Assembly (NCBI RefSeq): GCF_001282685.1
Contig: NZ_LN875034.1
Span: forward strand, 585,551-649,550
From: Niameybacter massiliensis
GTDB lineage: Bacteria; Bacillota; Clostridia; Lachnospirales; Cellulosilyticaceae
Length of the DNA stretch: 64,000 nt
Direction: 5' to 3'
The stretch's first letter is position 1, and every line of letters begins with the position of its first letter. The notes beneath the pieces were generated by a model. That model saw nothing but the letters and a program-made list of their open reading frames with translations. It made no database searches and had not been told where the DNA came from. Below are positions 54,762-62,714 of the stretch, in pieces. The position numbers were made by a program, and so were the translations under genes.

Positions 54762-56330
54762 ATGAAAAACTATACATTTGATACGACAATTTCAAAAGAA
54801 GTCTTAGAAAACTATTTATCACGTTCTGTATCTGCAGCATTTTTTATTCATACCAAAACATTAGAAGATGACCTTAGAGCACTTAAAAATATGGGTGTAA
54901 AGTTTGTTGGGCGTGCTTCAGGTATATGGGAGCCAGATGAATGTGATGAGGAGCATTTCGCAAAATCTAAGTACTTAGCTGATCGTGTACACGAAGTAGA
55001 CCCAGAAATTATTTTACAAGCTTGTATTTTTGAAGCAGTTTATTTTTATGAAGATCGCTTTAAAGTACCGGCTTATGTATTTGAAGCTTTTGGGTTACCA
55101 GTAGAAGATAGAGGGTTTAGAGTAGCTGATATGCTTTTCCCAGAGAAGCCAAACGGGTTTATTTGGGGAGATGAAGGTGGGATTCCAGATCTCAATCGCT
55201 TAGAGGCAAGAATGTGGTTCTATTATCGTGCGACACGTTATATAGATGCAGGTTATGAAGCACTACATATGGGACAAATTCATCTTTATACAGCAAATGA
55301 TCATGGCATGAAGAAGATGCAAGAATTAATGCAAATGATTCGTGACTATGCCAAGATTCATGGACGACGTCATTTAGTACTTATGGATGCACATAGCCAT
55401 GGTATTAGTATAAATGGCAAACTCTTATTAGATTACAATGCGATGCCATTTACAAGAGTACCTCTACTTGATAGAGAAGGTGAAAAACTGGTAATGGTAC
55501 GTGAAGGCTTTAGTGAAGGTGGAGAAAGCCCAAGTGGTTGGTCAGCAGAGGCAATGCCATTTTTAATGGAGTATGATAACTGGGGCGGTAAGGTTCTGGA
55601 TAATTTTGATGACTATACTTATGAGGAAAGAGCATGGAAAGATTGGTGGGGGTATGATCAGATTGGTTGGTTTGCAAACCAAGATGAAAAAGGACAAAGT
55701 CACTTCCTAGAGTATTCCTATAAATGGACGGCTATTAATAATCCTAATGCCTACTTCGAAGTACCATTTAGAAGAACACTAAATAGTGCGGCAGTTAAAA
55801 TGCAACGAGCTGATAATGGTGAATGGGATACTCAAGATTATTATCAAATCAATACGAAGAGCGAAGCTTGCCCAATGGGATTTGGTCAAGAAGAGACAGT
55901 TAAGAAGCTATGGGAAACTGGTAATGAGCTAAGAAAGCAAGCAGCTAATCCATCCGATCTTATTCACTATGGATGCCATGAAGTCTATGATGAAGAAACA
56001 GGGATGAAACTTCCTGAGAAGGTAGTGGTTTATGGTAGTTTTCAACCACATGTAGGTGCAGTACAGAATGATTCAAATAGTGAAGTGACACGTATGTATT
56101 ATATAGGGGACAATACGTATACACTTTCTGTAGTGATGCCATTTGCAGGTGAGTTCGATTATGCTGTTTCAACTTATGGAACGTTGTCAGCAACTTATTG
56201 TTATGATACCTATCCAAGAAGTGGTTCATCAAATAAAGGGACTTTCAAAATAGAAAAAGATAATACAGTGGTGAGGTTCCGCTATAAGTTTATGGAGCAT
56301 GTAGTGACAGTTGAGCTATTTGAGGATTAA
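54762..56330 (+). CDS. Large cytoplasmic protein of unknown family in the mannoside locus
   Basis: 522 residues, no signal peptide, GTTAGGGAGGAC before the ATG. I do not recognise the family. Residues 1-300 have the rhythm of a TIM barrel: MGVKFVGRASGIWEP near 50, ILQACIFEAVYFYEDRF near 80, FIWGDEGGIPDLNRLEARMWFYY (split) near 133, HMGQIHLYTANDHGMKK near 170 and LVLMDAHSHGI near 205. Many acidic residues follow aromatic ones in these segments, like glycosidase active sites. The C-terminal part from about 410 is beta-rich (VVVYGSFQPHVGA, NTVVRFRYKF). A new glycosidase or sugar-processing enzyme is possible but unproven. It lies between the aminopeptidase and MgtC-type genes. Confidence 0.85.
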   Translation: MKNYTFDTTISKEVLENYLSRSVSAAFFIHTKTLEDDLRALKNMGVKFVGRASGIWEPDECDEEHFAKSKYLADRVHEVDPEIILQACIFEAVYFYEDRFKVPAYVFEAFGLPVEDRGFRVADMLFPEKPNGFIWGDEGGIPDLNRLEARMWFYYRATRYIDAGYEALHMGQIHLYTANDHGMKKMQELMQMIRDYAKIHGRRHLVLMDAHSHGISINGKLLLDYNAMPFTRVPLLDREGEKLVMVREGFSEGGESPSGWSAEAMPFLMEYDNWGGKVLDNFDDYTYEERAWKDWWGYDQIGWFANQDEKGQSHFLEYSYKWTAINNPNAYFEVPFRRTLNSAAVKMQRADNGEWDTQDYYQINTKSEACPMGFGQEETVKKLWETGNELRKQAANPSDLIHYGCHEVYDEETGMKLPEKVVVYGSFQPHVGAVQNDSNSEVTRMYYIGDNTYTLSVVMPFAGEFDYAVSTYGTLSATYCYDTYPRSGSSNKGTFKIEKDNTVVRFRYKFMEHVVTVELFED

Positions 56331-56350
56331 AACAGAAAGAAGGAAGAGGG

Positions 56351-57046
56351 ATGGTAGGCATCTTGGAGTATTTAGAAGAATTTAATTATGCTTCTATATT
56401 ATTACGACTCAGTTTAGCTGTTATTCTAGGTGGAATAGTAGGTGCAGAAAGAGCTACTAAAAGGCAGACAGCAGGTATACGTACCTTTGCTGTAGTTTGT
56501 TTAGGTGCTGCAATGGCTATGGTAACCAATGAGTATTTATGTGTACGTAGTGGAGATACAATAGATGCATCTCGTATGGCAGCACAAGTTATTAGTGGTG
56601 TAGGTTTCCTAGGGGTAGGAACAATTATTGTAACAGGTAAGAACCAAGTTAAGGGACTTACAACAGCAGCAAGTCTTTGGACTGTAGCAACATTAGGACT
56701 TGCAATTGGAGCAGGATTTATTTATGGGGCATGTGTAGGTTTTATCCTTATTATGGTTGCAGTTAAAGTACTAGAAAAAGCCAGTAGATATCAAGAAAAA
56801 CATAATAGAGTTCTTGAAATATATATGGAATTAAGTCCGGAAGGTGGAATGACTGAGGTCATGGAATATATTAAGTCTAAAGAGTTTGTTATTCGCTCTA
56901 TGCATCGGGATGGCCAAAATACATTTAAAAGTGAAGATGTAGCAGTAACAATGGAACTAGACTTAGGTACAAAAAAGGATCATAATAGTATTCTAGTGGA
57001 ACTAGAACATATAAAAGGATTAGACTACATAGAAGAGATCCGCTAA
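56351..57046 (+). CDS. MgtC/SapB family membrane protein
   Basis: A 231-residue protein with four or five membrane helices in the first 145 residues and a small soluble C-terminal domain. RLSLAVILGGIVGAERATKR followed by GIRTFAVVCLGAAMAMV near residues 20-60 is the MgtC signature, and VISGVGFLGVGTIIV and GLTTAASLWTVATLGLAIG complete it. Some homologues help cells under Mg2+ or phosphate stress; MgtC in pathogens affects phosphate uptake and ATP synthesis. A place among phosphoesterase genes may reflect phosphate homeostasis, but direct evidence is lacking. It is 20 bases after the unknown gene. Confidence 0.9.
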   Translation: MVGILEYLEEFNYASILLRLSLAVILGGIVGAERATKRQTAGIRTFAVVCLGAAMAMVTNEYLCVRSGDTIDASRMAAQVISGVGFLGVGTIIVTGKNQVKGLTTAASLWTVATLGLAIGAGFIYGACVGFILIMVAVKVLEKASRYQEKHNRVLEIYMELSPEGGMTEVMEYIKSKEFVIRSMHRDGQNTFKSEDVAVTMELDLGTKKDHNSILVELEHIKGLDYIEEIR

Positions 57047-57070
57047 TCTAATTTACGTAGAGGAGAATAG

Positions 57071-57877
57071 ATGATGTACTTAGCAGATTATCATATGCAT
57101 TCCAAATACTCTTTTGATGGACATGAAGAAATACATGTCCTTTGTGAAGAAGCAATCCGAAAAGGACTTAAGGAGATTGCGATTACAGATCATTATGATA
57201 TGTTCCAAGATAAAAAGTATAGTAGGGAGTTGGATCTTGTAAATTTGTATAAAGATATTGCAAGAGCTAAAGAAACTTATAAGGATAAGCTTATTGTAAG
57301 GGCGGGGATAGAAGTTGGTCAGCCTCAAGCTTCGCCAGATGAATATAGAAACTTCCTAGCAAACTATGAATTGGATTTTATTATAGGTTCTGTACATAAC
57401 TTAGAAGATGCCTTAGATGTAGGAGAGTATGATTTTTCTAAGATGGATATCTGTAAGGTATATGAACGCTATTTAGATTATTTAATAGAACTGGCTACCT
57501 CTTATGACTTTGATGTAATGGGACATATTACATATCCTATGCGTTATGCCTATAACCAATTGGGAAGTTACCCAGATATGGATCTTTTTAAGGAGCGAGT
57601 AGAAGCGCTTTATAAACTATTGATTCATAGAGGAAAAGGGATAGAGGTCAATGCATCAGGATTTTTTCAACCTATGAAAAGGTCTATGCCTGATCTAGAA
57701 CTTGTTAAGCTGTATAAAGCCTGTGGTGGAGAAATCATTACAGTAGGATGTGATGGACATTACTTACAACACATAGGGTGTGCAGTCAAAGAAGGATTAG
57801 AAGTTATAAAAGCAGCAGGTTTTAAAACGATTACAACATTTGAGAAGAGAAAACCTATCTTCAAGAATATAGAGTAA
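57071..57877 (+). CDS. Histidinol-phosphatase-like PHP protein (HisJ type)
   Basis: A 268-residue PHP protein with a complete metal-site set: DYHMHSKYSFDGHE near residue 6, EIAITDHYDMFQD, RAGIEVGQPQASPDE, DFIIGSVHNLEDALDVGEY, FDVMGHITYPMRY, IEVNASGF and TVGCDGHYLQHIG. It resembles HisJ, which removes phosphate from histidinol phosphate, but no other his gene is near, so another phosphate ester is plausible. This would be the fifth phosphoesterase-type protein in the 36-58 kb locus. GAGGAGAATAG precedes two ATG codons (57071 and 57074). Confidence 0.87.
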   Translation: MMYLADYHMHSKYSFDGHEEIHVLCEEAIRKGLKEIAITDHYDMFQDKKYSRELDLVNLYKDIARAKETYKDKLIVRAGIEVGQPQASPDEYRNFLANYELDFIIGSVHNLEDALDVGEYDFSKMDICKVYERYLDYLIELATSYDFDVMGHITYPMRYAYNQLGSYPDMDLFKERVEALYKLLIHRGKGIEVNASGFFQPMKRSMPDLELVKLYKACGGEIITVGCDGHYLQHIGCAVKEGLEVIKAAGFKTITTFEKRKPIFKNIE

Positions 57878-57885
57878 ACCTAACG

Positions 57886-57938
57886 ATTTCTAAAGTTCAG
57901 AGGAAGTTAAAACAAGCTGAGCTTTAGAAATTTATTTA
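57886..57938 (+). terminator. Probable terminator after the HisJ-like gene
   Basis: A 15 bp stem (57886-57900 with 57917-57931, one G-U) and 16-base loop is followed by a weak T-rich run. It lies close before the MFS gene. Confidence 0.55.
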
Positions 57939-57964
57939 TATTAAACAAATAAATGAGGTCTAAG

Positions 57965-59164
57965 ATGAAAGAGAAAATAGCAGAACATAAAAGATATATA
58001 GCTTTTATAGGTTTTGGATTATGTATGATTGTTTTGGGTGCAAGTGATAGTCTAAGAGGTATTTTTTCAGCTGTATTTCAAAACCATTTTAGTCTGTCTA
58101 CAACAGAACTATCTCTCATTGTAACAGTAAGTTATTTGGGCAATTTAGTTTTCTTATTATGTGGTGGCAATTTGCTCGATCGCTTCAATAAGAAAAAGGT
58201 CTTTTTGATGACACTAGGCGTATGGATGATAGGTGCACTACTTTTTGTAACAAGTGAGAGCTACCCTTTACTGTTAGTAGGAATGTTTTTATGTATGGGT
58301 ACATCTACGTTGATGAATACAACGATTAATATTTTAGTACCTGTTATTTTTGCTGCATCACCAGGGCTTATTGTAAATATCCTTTTCTTTGTTCAAGGAA
58401 TAGGAACAAGTGGCGCACAAAATATAGTCGGTCGAGCAGCAGTTGATATTGTAAACTGGAAGCTAGTAAATGGTGTATTACTAGGTGGGGCGCTAGTGAG
58501 TATGCTTATTCTCTTTTTCTTTAATATGCCTCAGGTTACTCAAAAAGAAAAAGAGTCCATCTCTTATAAGAGCATTTTAAAAAATCCAGCTTTTATCTAT
58601 TGTATTTTAATTTTTGGTTTTTACTTTATTGCAGAACACGGTATACTTAATTGGTTTTTACTTTATGGCATTAATGGTTTAGGGATTCAAACAAACCAGG
58701 CAGCGGTATTACTTTCTATTTTCTTTGGCGGTATAACGGTAGGAAGACTAATTTTCGCACCTGTTGTACAGAAGTTAGGTGTAGAAAGAAGTATTATAAT
58801 CTTTGGTGGAATAGCCACTATTCTATATGGGATAGGTATAGTAGGAGGAAGTTCTACAGTCGTTGTATTAAGTAGTGCAGGCTTAGCTTTTTCTATTTTA
58901 TATCCAACCCTTGTATTAATGCTTCAAAATTACTATGAAAAAGAATGCATTGCATCTGCAACGGGTATGATTATTAGTATTGCCACATTATTTGATATAG
59001 GATTTAATCTAGTATTTGGAAAAGTAGTAGACTTAATAGGCATGCGCTTAGCCTTTTTCATCTTATTAGGTAGCATGATTATGTTCTTTATTTGCCTGAT
59101 GCTATTTTGGAAACGTGCGAAACAATATAAGCAAATAGAACCAGAGCAAGCTATGAAAATTTAA
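57965..59164 (+). CDS. MFS transporter
   Basis: Start ATG 57965 with GAGG six bases upstream gives 399 residues with about twelve membrane helices. The conserved loop GGNLLDRFNKKKVFLMTLGV near residues 61-80 is the MFS motif A. The general layout resembles fucose/glucose-permease-like (FucP) carriers. The compound moved cannot be predicted; import of a simple sugar or export of a breakdown product of the upstream locus are options. A possible terminator precedes it, so it may be only partly cotranscribed. Confidence 0.88.
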   Translation: MKEKIAEHKRYIAFIGFGLCMIVLGASDSLRGIFSAVFQNHFSLSTTELSLIVTVSYLGNLVFLLCGGNLLDRFNKKKVFLMTLGVWMIGALLFVTSESYPLLLVGMFLCMGTSTLMNTTINILVPVIFAASPGLIVNILFFVQGIGTSGAQNIVGRAAVDIVNWKLVNGVLLGGALVSMLILFFFNMPQVTQKEKESISYKSILKNPAFIYCILIFGFYFIAEHGILNWFLLYGINGLGIQTNQAAVLLSIFFGGITVGRLIFAPVVQKLGVERSIIIFGGIATILYGIGIVGGSSTVVVLSSAGLAFSILYPTLVLMLQNYYEKECIASATGMIISIATLFDIGFNLVFGKVVDLIGMRLAFFILLGSMIMFFICLMLFWKRAKQYKQIEPEQAMKI

Positions 59165-59191
59165 AATAACAAAATAAGATAATTATAGAGC

Positions 59192-59238
59192 AAAGCTCCC
59201 TCTTAAAACGCCTTAATAGGCATAAGAAGGAGCTTTTT
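59192..59238 (+). terminator. Terminator of the MFS gene
   Basis: AAAGCTCC pairs with GGAGCTTT, extended inward by TCTTA/TAAGA and GCC/GGC with small bulges, followed by a T-run. Confidence 0.7.
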
Positions 59239-59314
59239 GTGTATTCAGCTTTTGTTCAGCTAAGGAAGATATACTTAATAACAGTCAAACTGAAATGATA
59301 AAGGAGAATGAAGG

Positions 59315-60727
59315 ATGCTGTTTTCAAGTATTATCTTTTTATTTATTTGCTTACCTTGTATTTTATTAATTTATTATGGATTGTGTCGTACAAGAAAATG
59401 GAAAAATTACTTTCTACTGTGTGTGAGTCTTGGATTCTATGCATGGGGAGAGCCTAAATATATCGTATTACTTTTAGTATGTATCTTAGGGAACTATGTA
59501 TTTGGAAGGTTTGCAGAAAGCTTGCCAAAAGGAAGCCGTAAGGTACAGATCATGATTGTAGCTATGTTGGTCTTTAATCTAGGTATTTTAGGTATTTTTA
59601 AATACTTAGGATTTGCTGTAGCGACTTGCAATAGTGTATTGAAACTAGATTGGAATATTCCCAATGTAATTCTTCCAATAGGTATATCATTCTTTACATT
59701 CCAAGGTATATCTTATGTTATAGATATTTATAGAGGTAAAGGGAGAGCACTTGAAAATGTATTAGATGTGGGACTTTATATCGCTTTCTTCCCTCAACTT
59801 ATAGCAGGTCCTATTGTACGTTATGAGACAGTAGCAGAGGAGTTAAGAGAAAGGAGAGAGAACGTAGAGGACTTTGCAGAAGGGGTTATAAGATTTGCAG
59901 AAGGGTTAGGTAAAAAGGTTATTTTAGCTAATAACTTTGCATTAGTGGCAGATAAAGCTTTTGGATTACCAGATGGGCAGTTATCAGTAGTATTTGCATG
60001 GTTAGGCGCAATAAGCTATATGCTTCAAGTATACTTTGATTTTAGTGGTTATTCAGATATGGCTATAGGACTTGGAAGGATGTTTGGGTTCCATTTTTGT
60101 GAGAACTTTAGAGCACCTTATACAGCAAAGACCATCTCTGAGTTTTGGAGAAGATGGCATATTTCTTTAGGCTCATGGTTTAGAGATTATGTATATATTC
60201 CTTTAGGGGGTAACCGTGTAACCAAGAAAAGTCGCCTTATATGTAATTTATTGATTGTATGGGGATTAACAGGTATATGGCATGGTGCCAACTGGACATT
60301 TATTGTATGGGGACTTTATTTTGGGTTACTTATAATGACAGAGAAGGTTGGGGGATTAGAAAAGAAATTAATCAAGTTACCATTTGTAGGACATATTTAT
60401 ACCCTCTTACTTGTGTTAATCGGATGGGTATTCTTTAGAGCAGACTCTTTAATACAAGCGATACAGTACTTAAAAGTGATGTTTGGATTCGAACAAGTGA
60501 CCTTCTTAGGAAGTTTAGCCAACTTATATCTACAAGAGAACTTTATATTGCTTATTATAGGTGCTATTTGTTGCTTACCTCTTAAAGAATGGGTAGATCG
60601 ATATCAATTAACAGAACATACAAGTTTACAGGTTATTTATAGAGTAGGATTAAGTATCGTAACAGTTATTGCAGTAGCTTATCTCGTTAAAGGGAGCTAC
60701 AATCCTTTCATCTATTTCAATTTTTAA
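59315..60727 (+). CDS. MBOAT-family O-acyltransferase (AlgI/DltB-like)
   Basis: A 470-residue polytopic membrane enzyme. LPIGISFFTFQGISYVIDIYRG near residues 121-142, FPQLIAGPIVRYE, DFSGYSDMAIGLGRMFGFHF, then the signature ISEFWRRWHISLGSWFRDYV near 271-290 and the catalytic His in GLTGIWHGANWTFIVWGLYF. Members add acyl groups, usually acetyl, across the membrane to alginate, peptidoglycan or teichoic acids. The next gene codes for a DHHW protein, the usual partner for polysaccharide O-acetylation. AAAGGAGAATGAAGG precedes the ATG. Confidence 0.94.
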   Translation: MLFSSIIFLFICLPCILLIYYGLCRTRKWKNYFLLCVSLGFYAWGEPKYIVLLLVCILGNYVFGRFAESLPKGSRKVQIMIVAMLVFNLGILGIFKYLGFAVATCNSVLKLDWNIPNVILPIGISFFTFQGISYVIDIYRGKGRALENVLDVGLYIAFFPQLIAGPIVRYETVAEELRERRENVEDFAEGVIRFAEGLGKKVILANNFALVADKAFGLPDGQLSVVFAWLGAISYMLQVYFDFSGYSDMAIGLGRMFGFHFCENFRAPYTAKTISEFWRRWHISLGSWFRDYVYIPLGGNRVTKKSRLICNLLIVWGLTGIWHGANWTFIVWGLYFGLLIMTEKVGGLEKKLIKLPFVGHIYTLLLVLIGWVFFRADSLIQAIQYLKVMFGFEQVTFLGSLANLYLQENFILLIIGAICCLPLKEWVDRYQLTEHTSLQVIYRVGLSIVTVIAVAYLVKGSYNPFIYFNF

Positions 60728-60827
60728 TACTAAACTGTTGTACAAAAATAAAGCAAATGCTTAGAAATAGGTAAGAACTTAAGAGTAGACTATTGGATTA
60801 AAAGAAATTTAGGAGGGAGATAGCAGA

Positions 60828-62021
60828 ATGAAAAAAATACAGTATTGGACGATTATTTTATTTTGTATAGCACTTTTATTAGGAGGGGGTATGACTGTTC
60901 TTAAAAATGGTAAGACAATTGCTGCCTCAGTGATATATTCTATTAAAGATCAATATACGTCCAATCCTTCTGGGGAAAGTCTTGTCAGTGGGTTTACAGA
61001 GGGGATGGAAGAGGGCGTAACAGATAACTTCTGGTTGAAAGAACTTTATGTTGATCTTTATGGATTAACAGAGAGATTATTAGGTAGGGATTATATTAGG
61101 GATGCTAATCCATCCAATGTAGTTGTGAAAGACCAAGATGAGAATTTACATTTTATTACGTTCCCATTTGATTATGAACAACCTTTAAATGGGTTAGTAG
61201 AGATAAATGAAGCACTAAAACAAGAGAGAATACCGCTACTTTTCGTACAAACACCTCTTAAGGTTATAGAAGACTATACAACATTACCACCATCAGTAGT
61301 GGATTACTCTAAGAAAAATACAGATGAATTTTTAAGTAAGCTTGAAGAAAATGATATAGACTTTATAGATTTGCGTGAGAATGTTAAAAAGGATGGTTTA
61401 GACTTATCGACTTTATTCTTTAAGACGGATCACCATTGGAGAACAGAGACAGCTTTTTGGGCAACCGATAAAGTTACTCAGATATTAAATGAAAGATATA
61501 GCTTAGATTTAAATCAAGATGGGAGTTATACAGACTTAAAATCTTACAATAAAAAGACTTATAAAAACTTCTTCTTAGGTTCACAAGGTAGACGTGTAGG
61601 GAGACTATACGCAGGCGTAGATAACTATACTCTCATCACGCCAAAGTTTAATACAGATTATGAAGTCACTATCAATAAAAGTGATTCAAGTACAACGTAT
61701 GCAGGAACTTTTGAGGAAACCATACTCAAACACAGCTTGTTAGATGAGGAGGAAAGTGTTTATACTAATAGATATGCAAGTTACTTTGGAGGCGATTATC
61801 CAGAAGTCATCATAAAAAATAAACTTCAAAAAGAAGGAAAGAAAGTATTAATTGTAAAAGATTCTTTTGCACTTCCTTTTTCAGCTTTTCTTTCTACTAT
61901 GTTTGAAGAGACTAGAATGATTGATACAAGATATTTTAAAGAAGATTTATTAAATTATATAGATGATTATCAACCAGATGTAGTTCTTTATGTTTATAAA
62001 TCTATGAAAACAATACAGTAA
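60828..62021 (+). CDS. DHHW/AlgX-like extracytoplasmic O-acetyltransferase component
   Basis: A 397-residue protein with one N-terminal membrane anchor (YWTIILFCIALLLGGGMTVL) and an extracellular SGNH-like domain. The DHHW motif is FKTDHHWRTETAFWATDKV near residues 199-217; IVKDSFALPFSAFLSTMF near 344-361 carries the likely catalytic Ser. MBOAT-DHHW pairs acetylate exopolysaccharides: MBOAT moves the acetyl group over the membrane and the DHHW protein attaches it. The polymer here is unknown. It is 100 bases after the MBOAT gene and 11 before the response regulator gene. Confidence 0.9.
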   Translation: MKKIQYWTIILFCIALLLGGGMTVLKNGKTIAASVIYSIKDQYTSNPSGESLVSGFTEGMEEGVTDNFWLKELYVDLYGLTERLLGRDYIRDANPSNVVVKDQDENLHFITFPFDYEQPLNGLVEINEALKQERIPLLFVQTPLKVIEDYTTLPPSVVDYSKKNTDEFLSKLEENDIDFIDLRENVKKDGLDLSTLFFKTDHHWRTETAFWATDKVTQILNERYSLDLNQDGSYTDLKSYNKKTYKNFFLGSQGRRVGRLYAGVDNYTLITPKFNTDYEVTINKSDSSTTYAGTFEETILKHSLLDEEESVYTNRYASYFGGDYPEVIIKNKLQKEGKKVLIVKDSFALPFSAFLSTMFEETRMIDTRYFKEDLLNYIDDYQPDVVLYVYKSMKTIQ

Positions 62022-62032
62022 GAGGTGAAAGT

Positions 62033-62713
62033 GTGATACGCGTACTTCTTGTAGAAGATAATCAAAAGGTAAGTCACAATATTGTGAAGTACTTAGAAGA
62101 GGAGTTTAGTATTCAACCTGTTTACACAGGAGAGGAGGCTATTCTCTATTTAGATGCAGAAAGCTATGACTTAATGATTTTAGATTTGATGTTACCAGGA
62201 CAAGATGGATTAAGTGTATTAAGTTATGTAGAGAAGAAAAAGTTGCCAATAGGTGTGATTGTACTAACGGCAAAAGAAGATTTAGGGGATAAGCTTAAAG
62301 CATTTAATTTAGGTGCTAGAGACTACTTAACAAAACCATTTTTTATGGAAGAGTTAAAGGCAAGGCTCTACGTTATTTTAAAAAGCTTAGGTAAAATTAC
62401 AAGTTCGAACCATATTCAATTTAAGGACTTGGTCATAGACCTTAATAAAAAAGAAGTATGGGTATTAGATCAAAAGGTTGAGTTAAATGAAAAGACCTTT
62501 CATCTGTTGGAGTACTTAATGTTAAATCAAGGTATACTACTTTTCAAAGAACAAATTTTTGAGAGAATTTGTGGATATAATAGTGATGCATCTATAGATA
62601 TTATTGAAGTATATATGAGTAGATTACGAAAATGTCTAAGCCCTTTTAAATATGATAAATACATTGTAACCAAGAGGGGGATGGGCTATATATTAGATGA
62701 TAAGGTTGAATAA
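62033..62713 (+). CDS. OmpR-family response regulator
   Basis: A 226-residue regulator: receiver domain with LLVEDNQKVSHN, phospho-acceptor Asp51 in LMILDLMLPGQDG, Thr in IVLTAKE and Lys in YLTKPF. A winged-helix DNA-binding domain (about 128-224) has EKTFHLLEYLMLNQGILLFK and VTKRGMGYIL. The start is GTG 62033 with AAGAGGTGAAAG upstream. The gene follows the DHHW gene by 11 bases and the kinase gene starts one base after its stop, so it probably is in the same transcript and may control the acetylation genes. Confidence 0.94.
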   Translation: MIRVLLVEDNQKVSHNIVKYLEEEFSIQPVYTGEEAILYLDAESYDLMILDLMLPGQDGLSVLSYVEKKKLPIGVIVLTAKEDLGDKLKAFNLGARDYLTKPFFMEELKARLYVILKSLGKITSSNHIQFKDLVIDLNKKEVWVLDQKVELNEKTFHLLEYLMLNQGILLFKEQIFERICGYNSDASIDIIEVYMSRLRKCLSPFKYDKYIVTKRGMGYILDDKVE

Positions 62714-62714
62714 T

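Noticed and set aside
57071-57877. Histidine biosynthesis gene hisK/hisJ proper
   Set aside because: Motifs fit, but no other his gene is in the region, so the specific substrate is not claimed.
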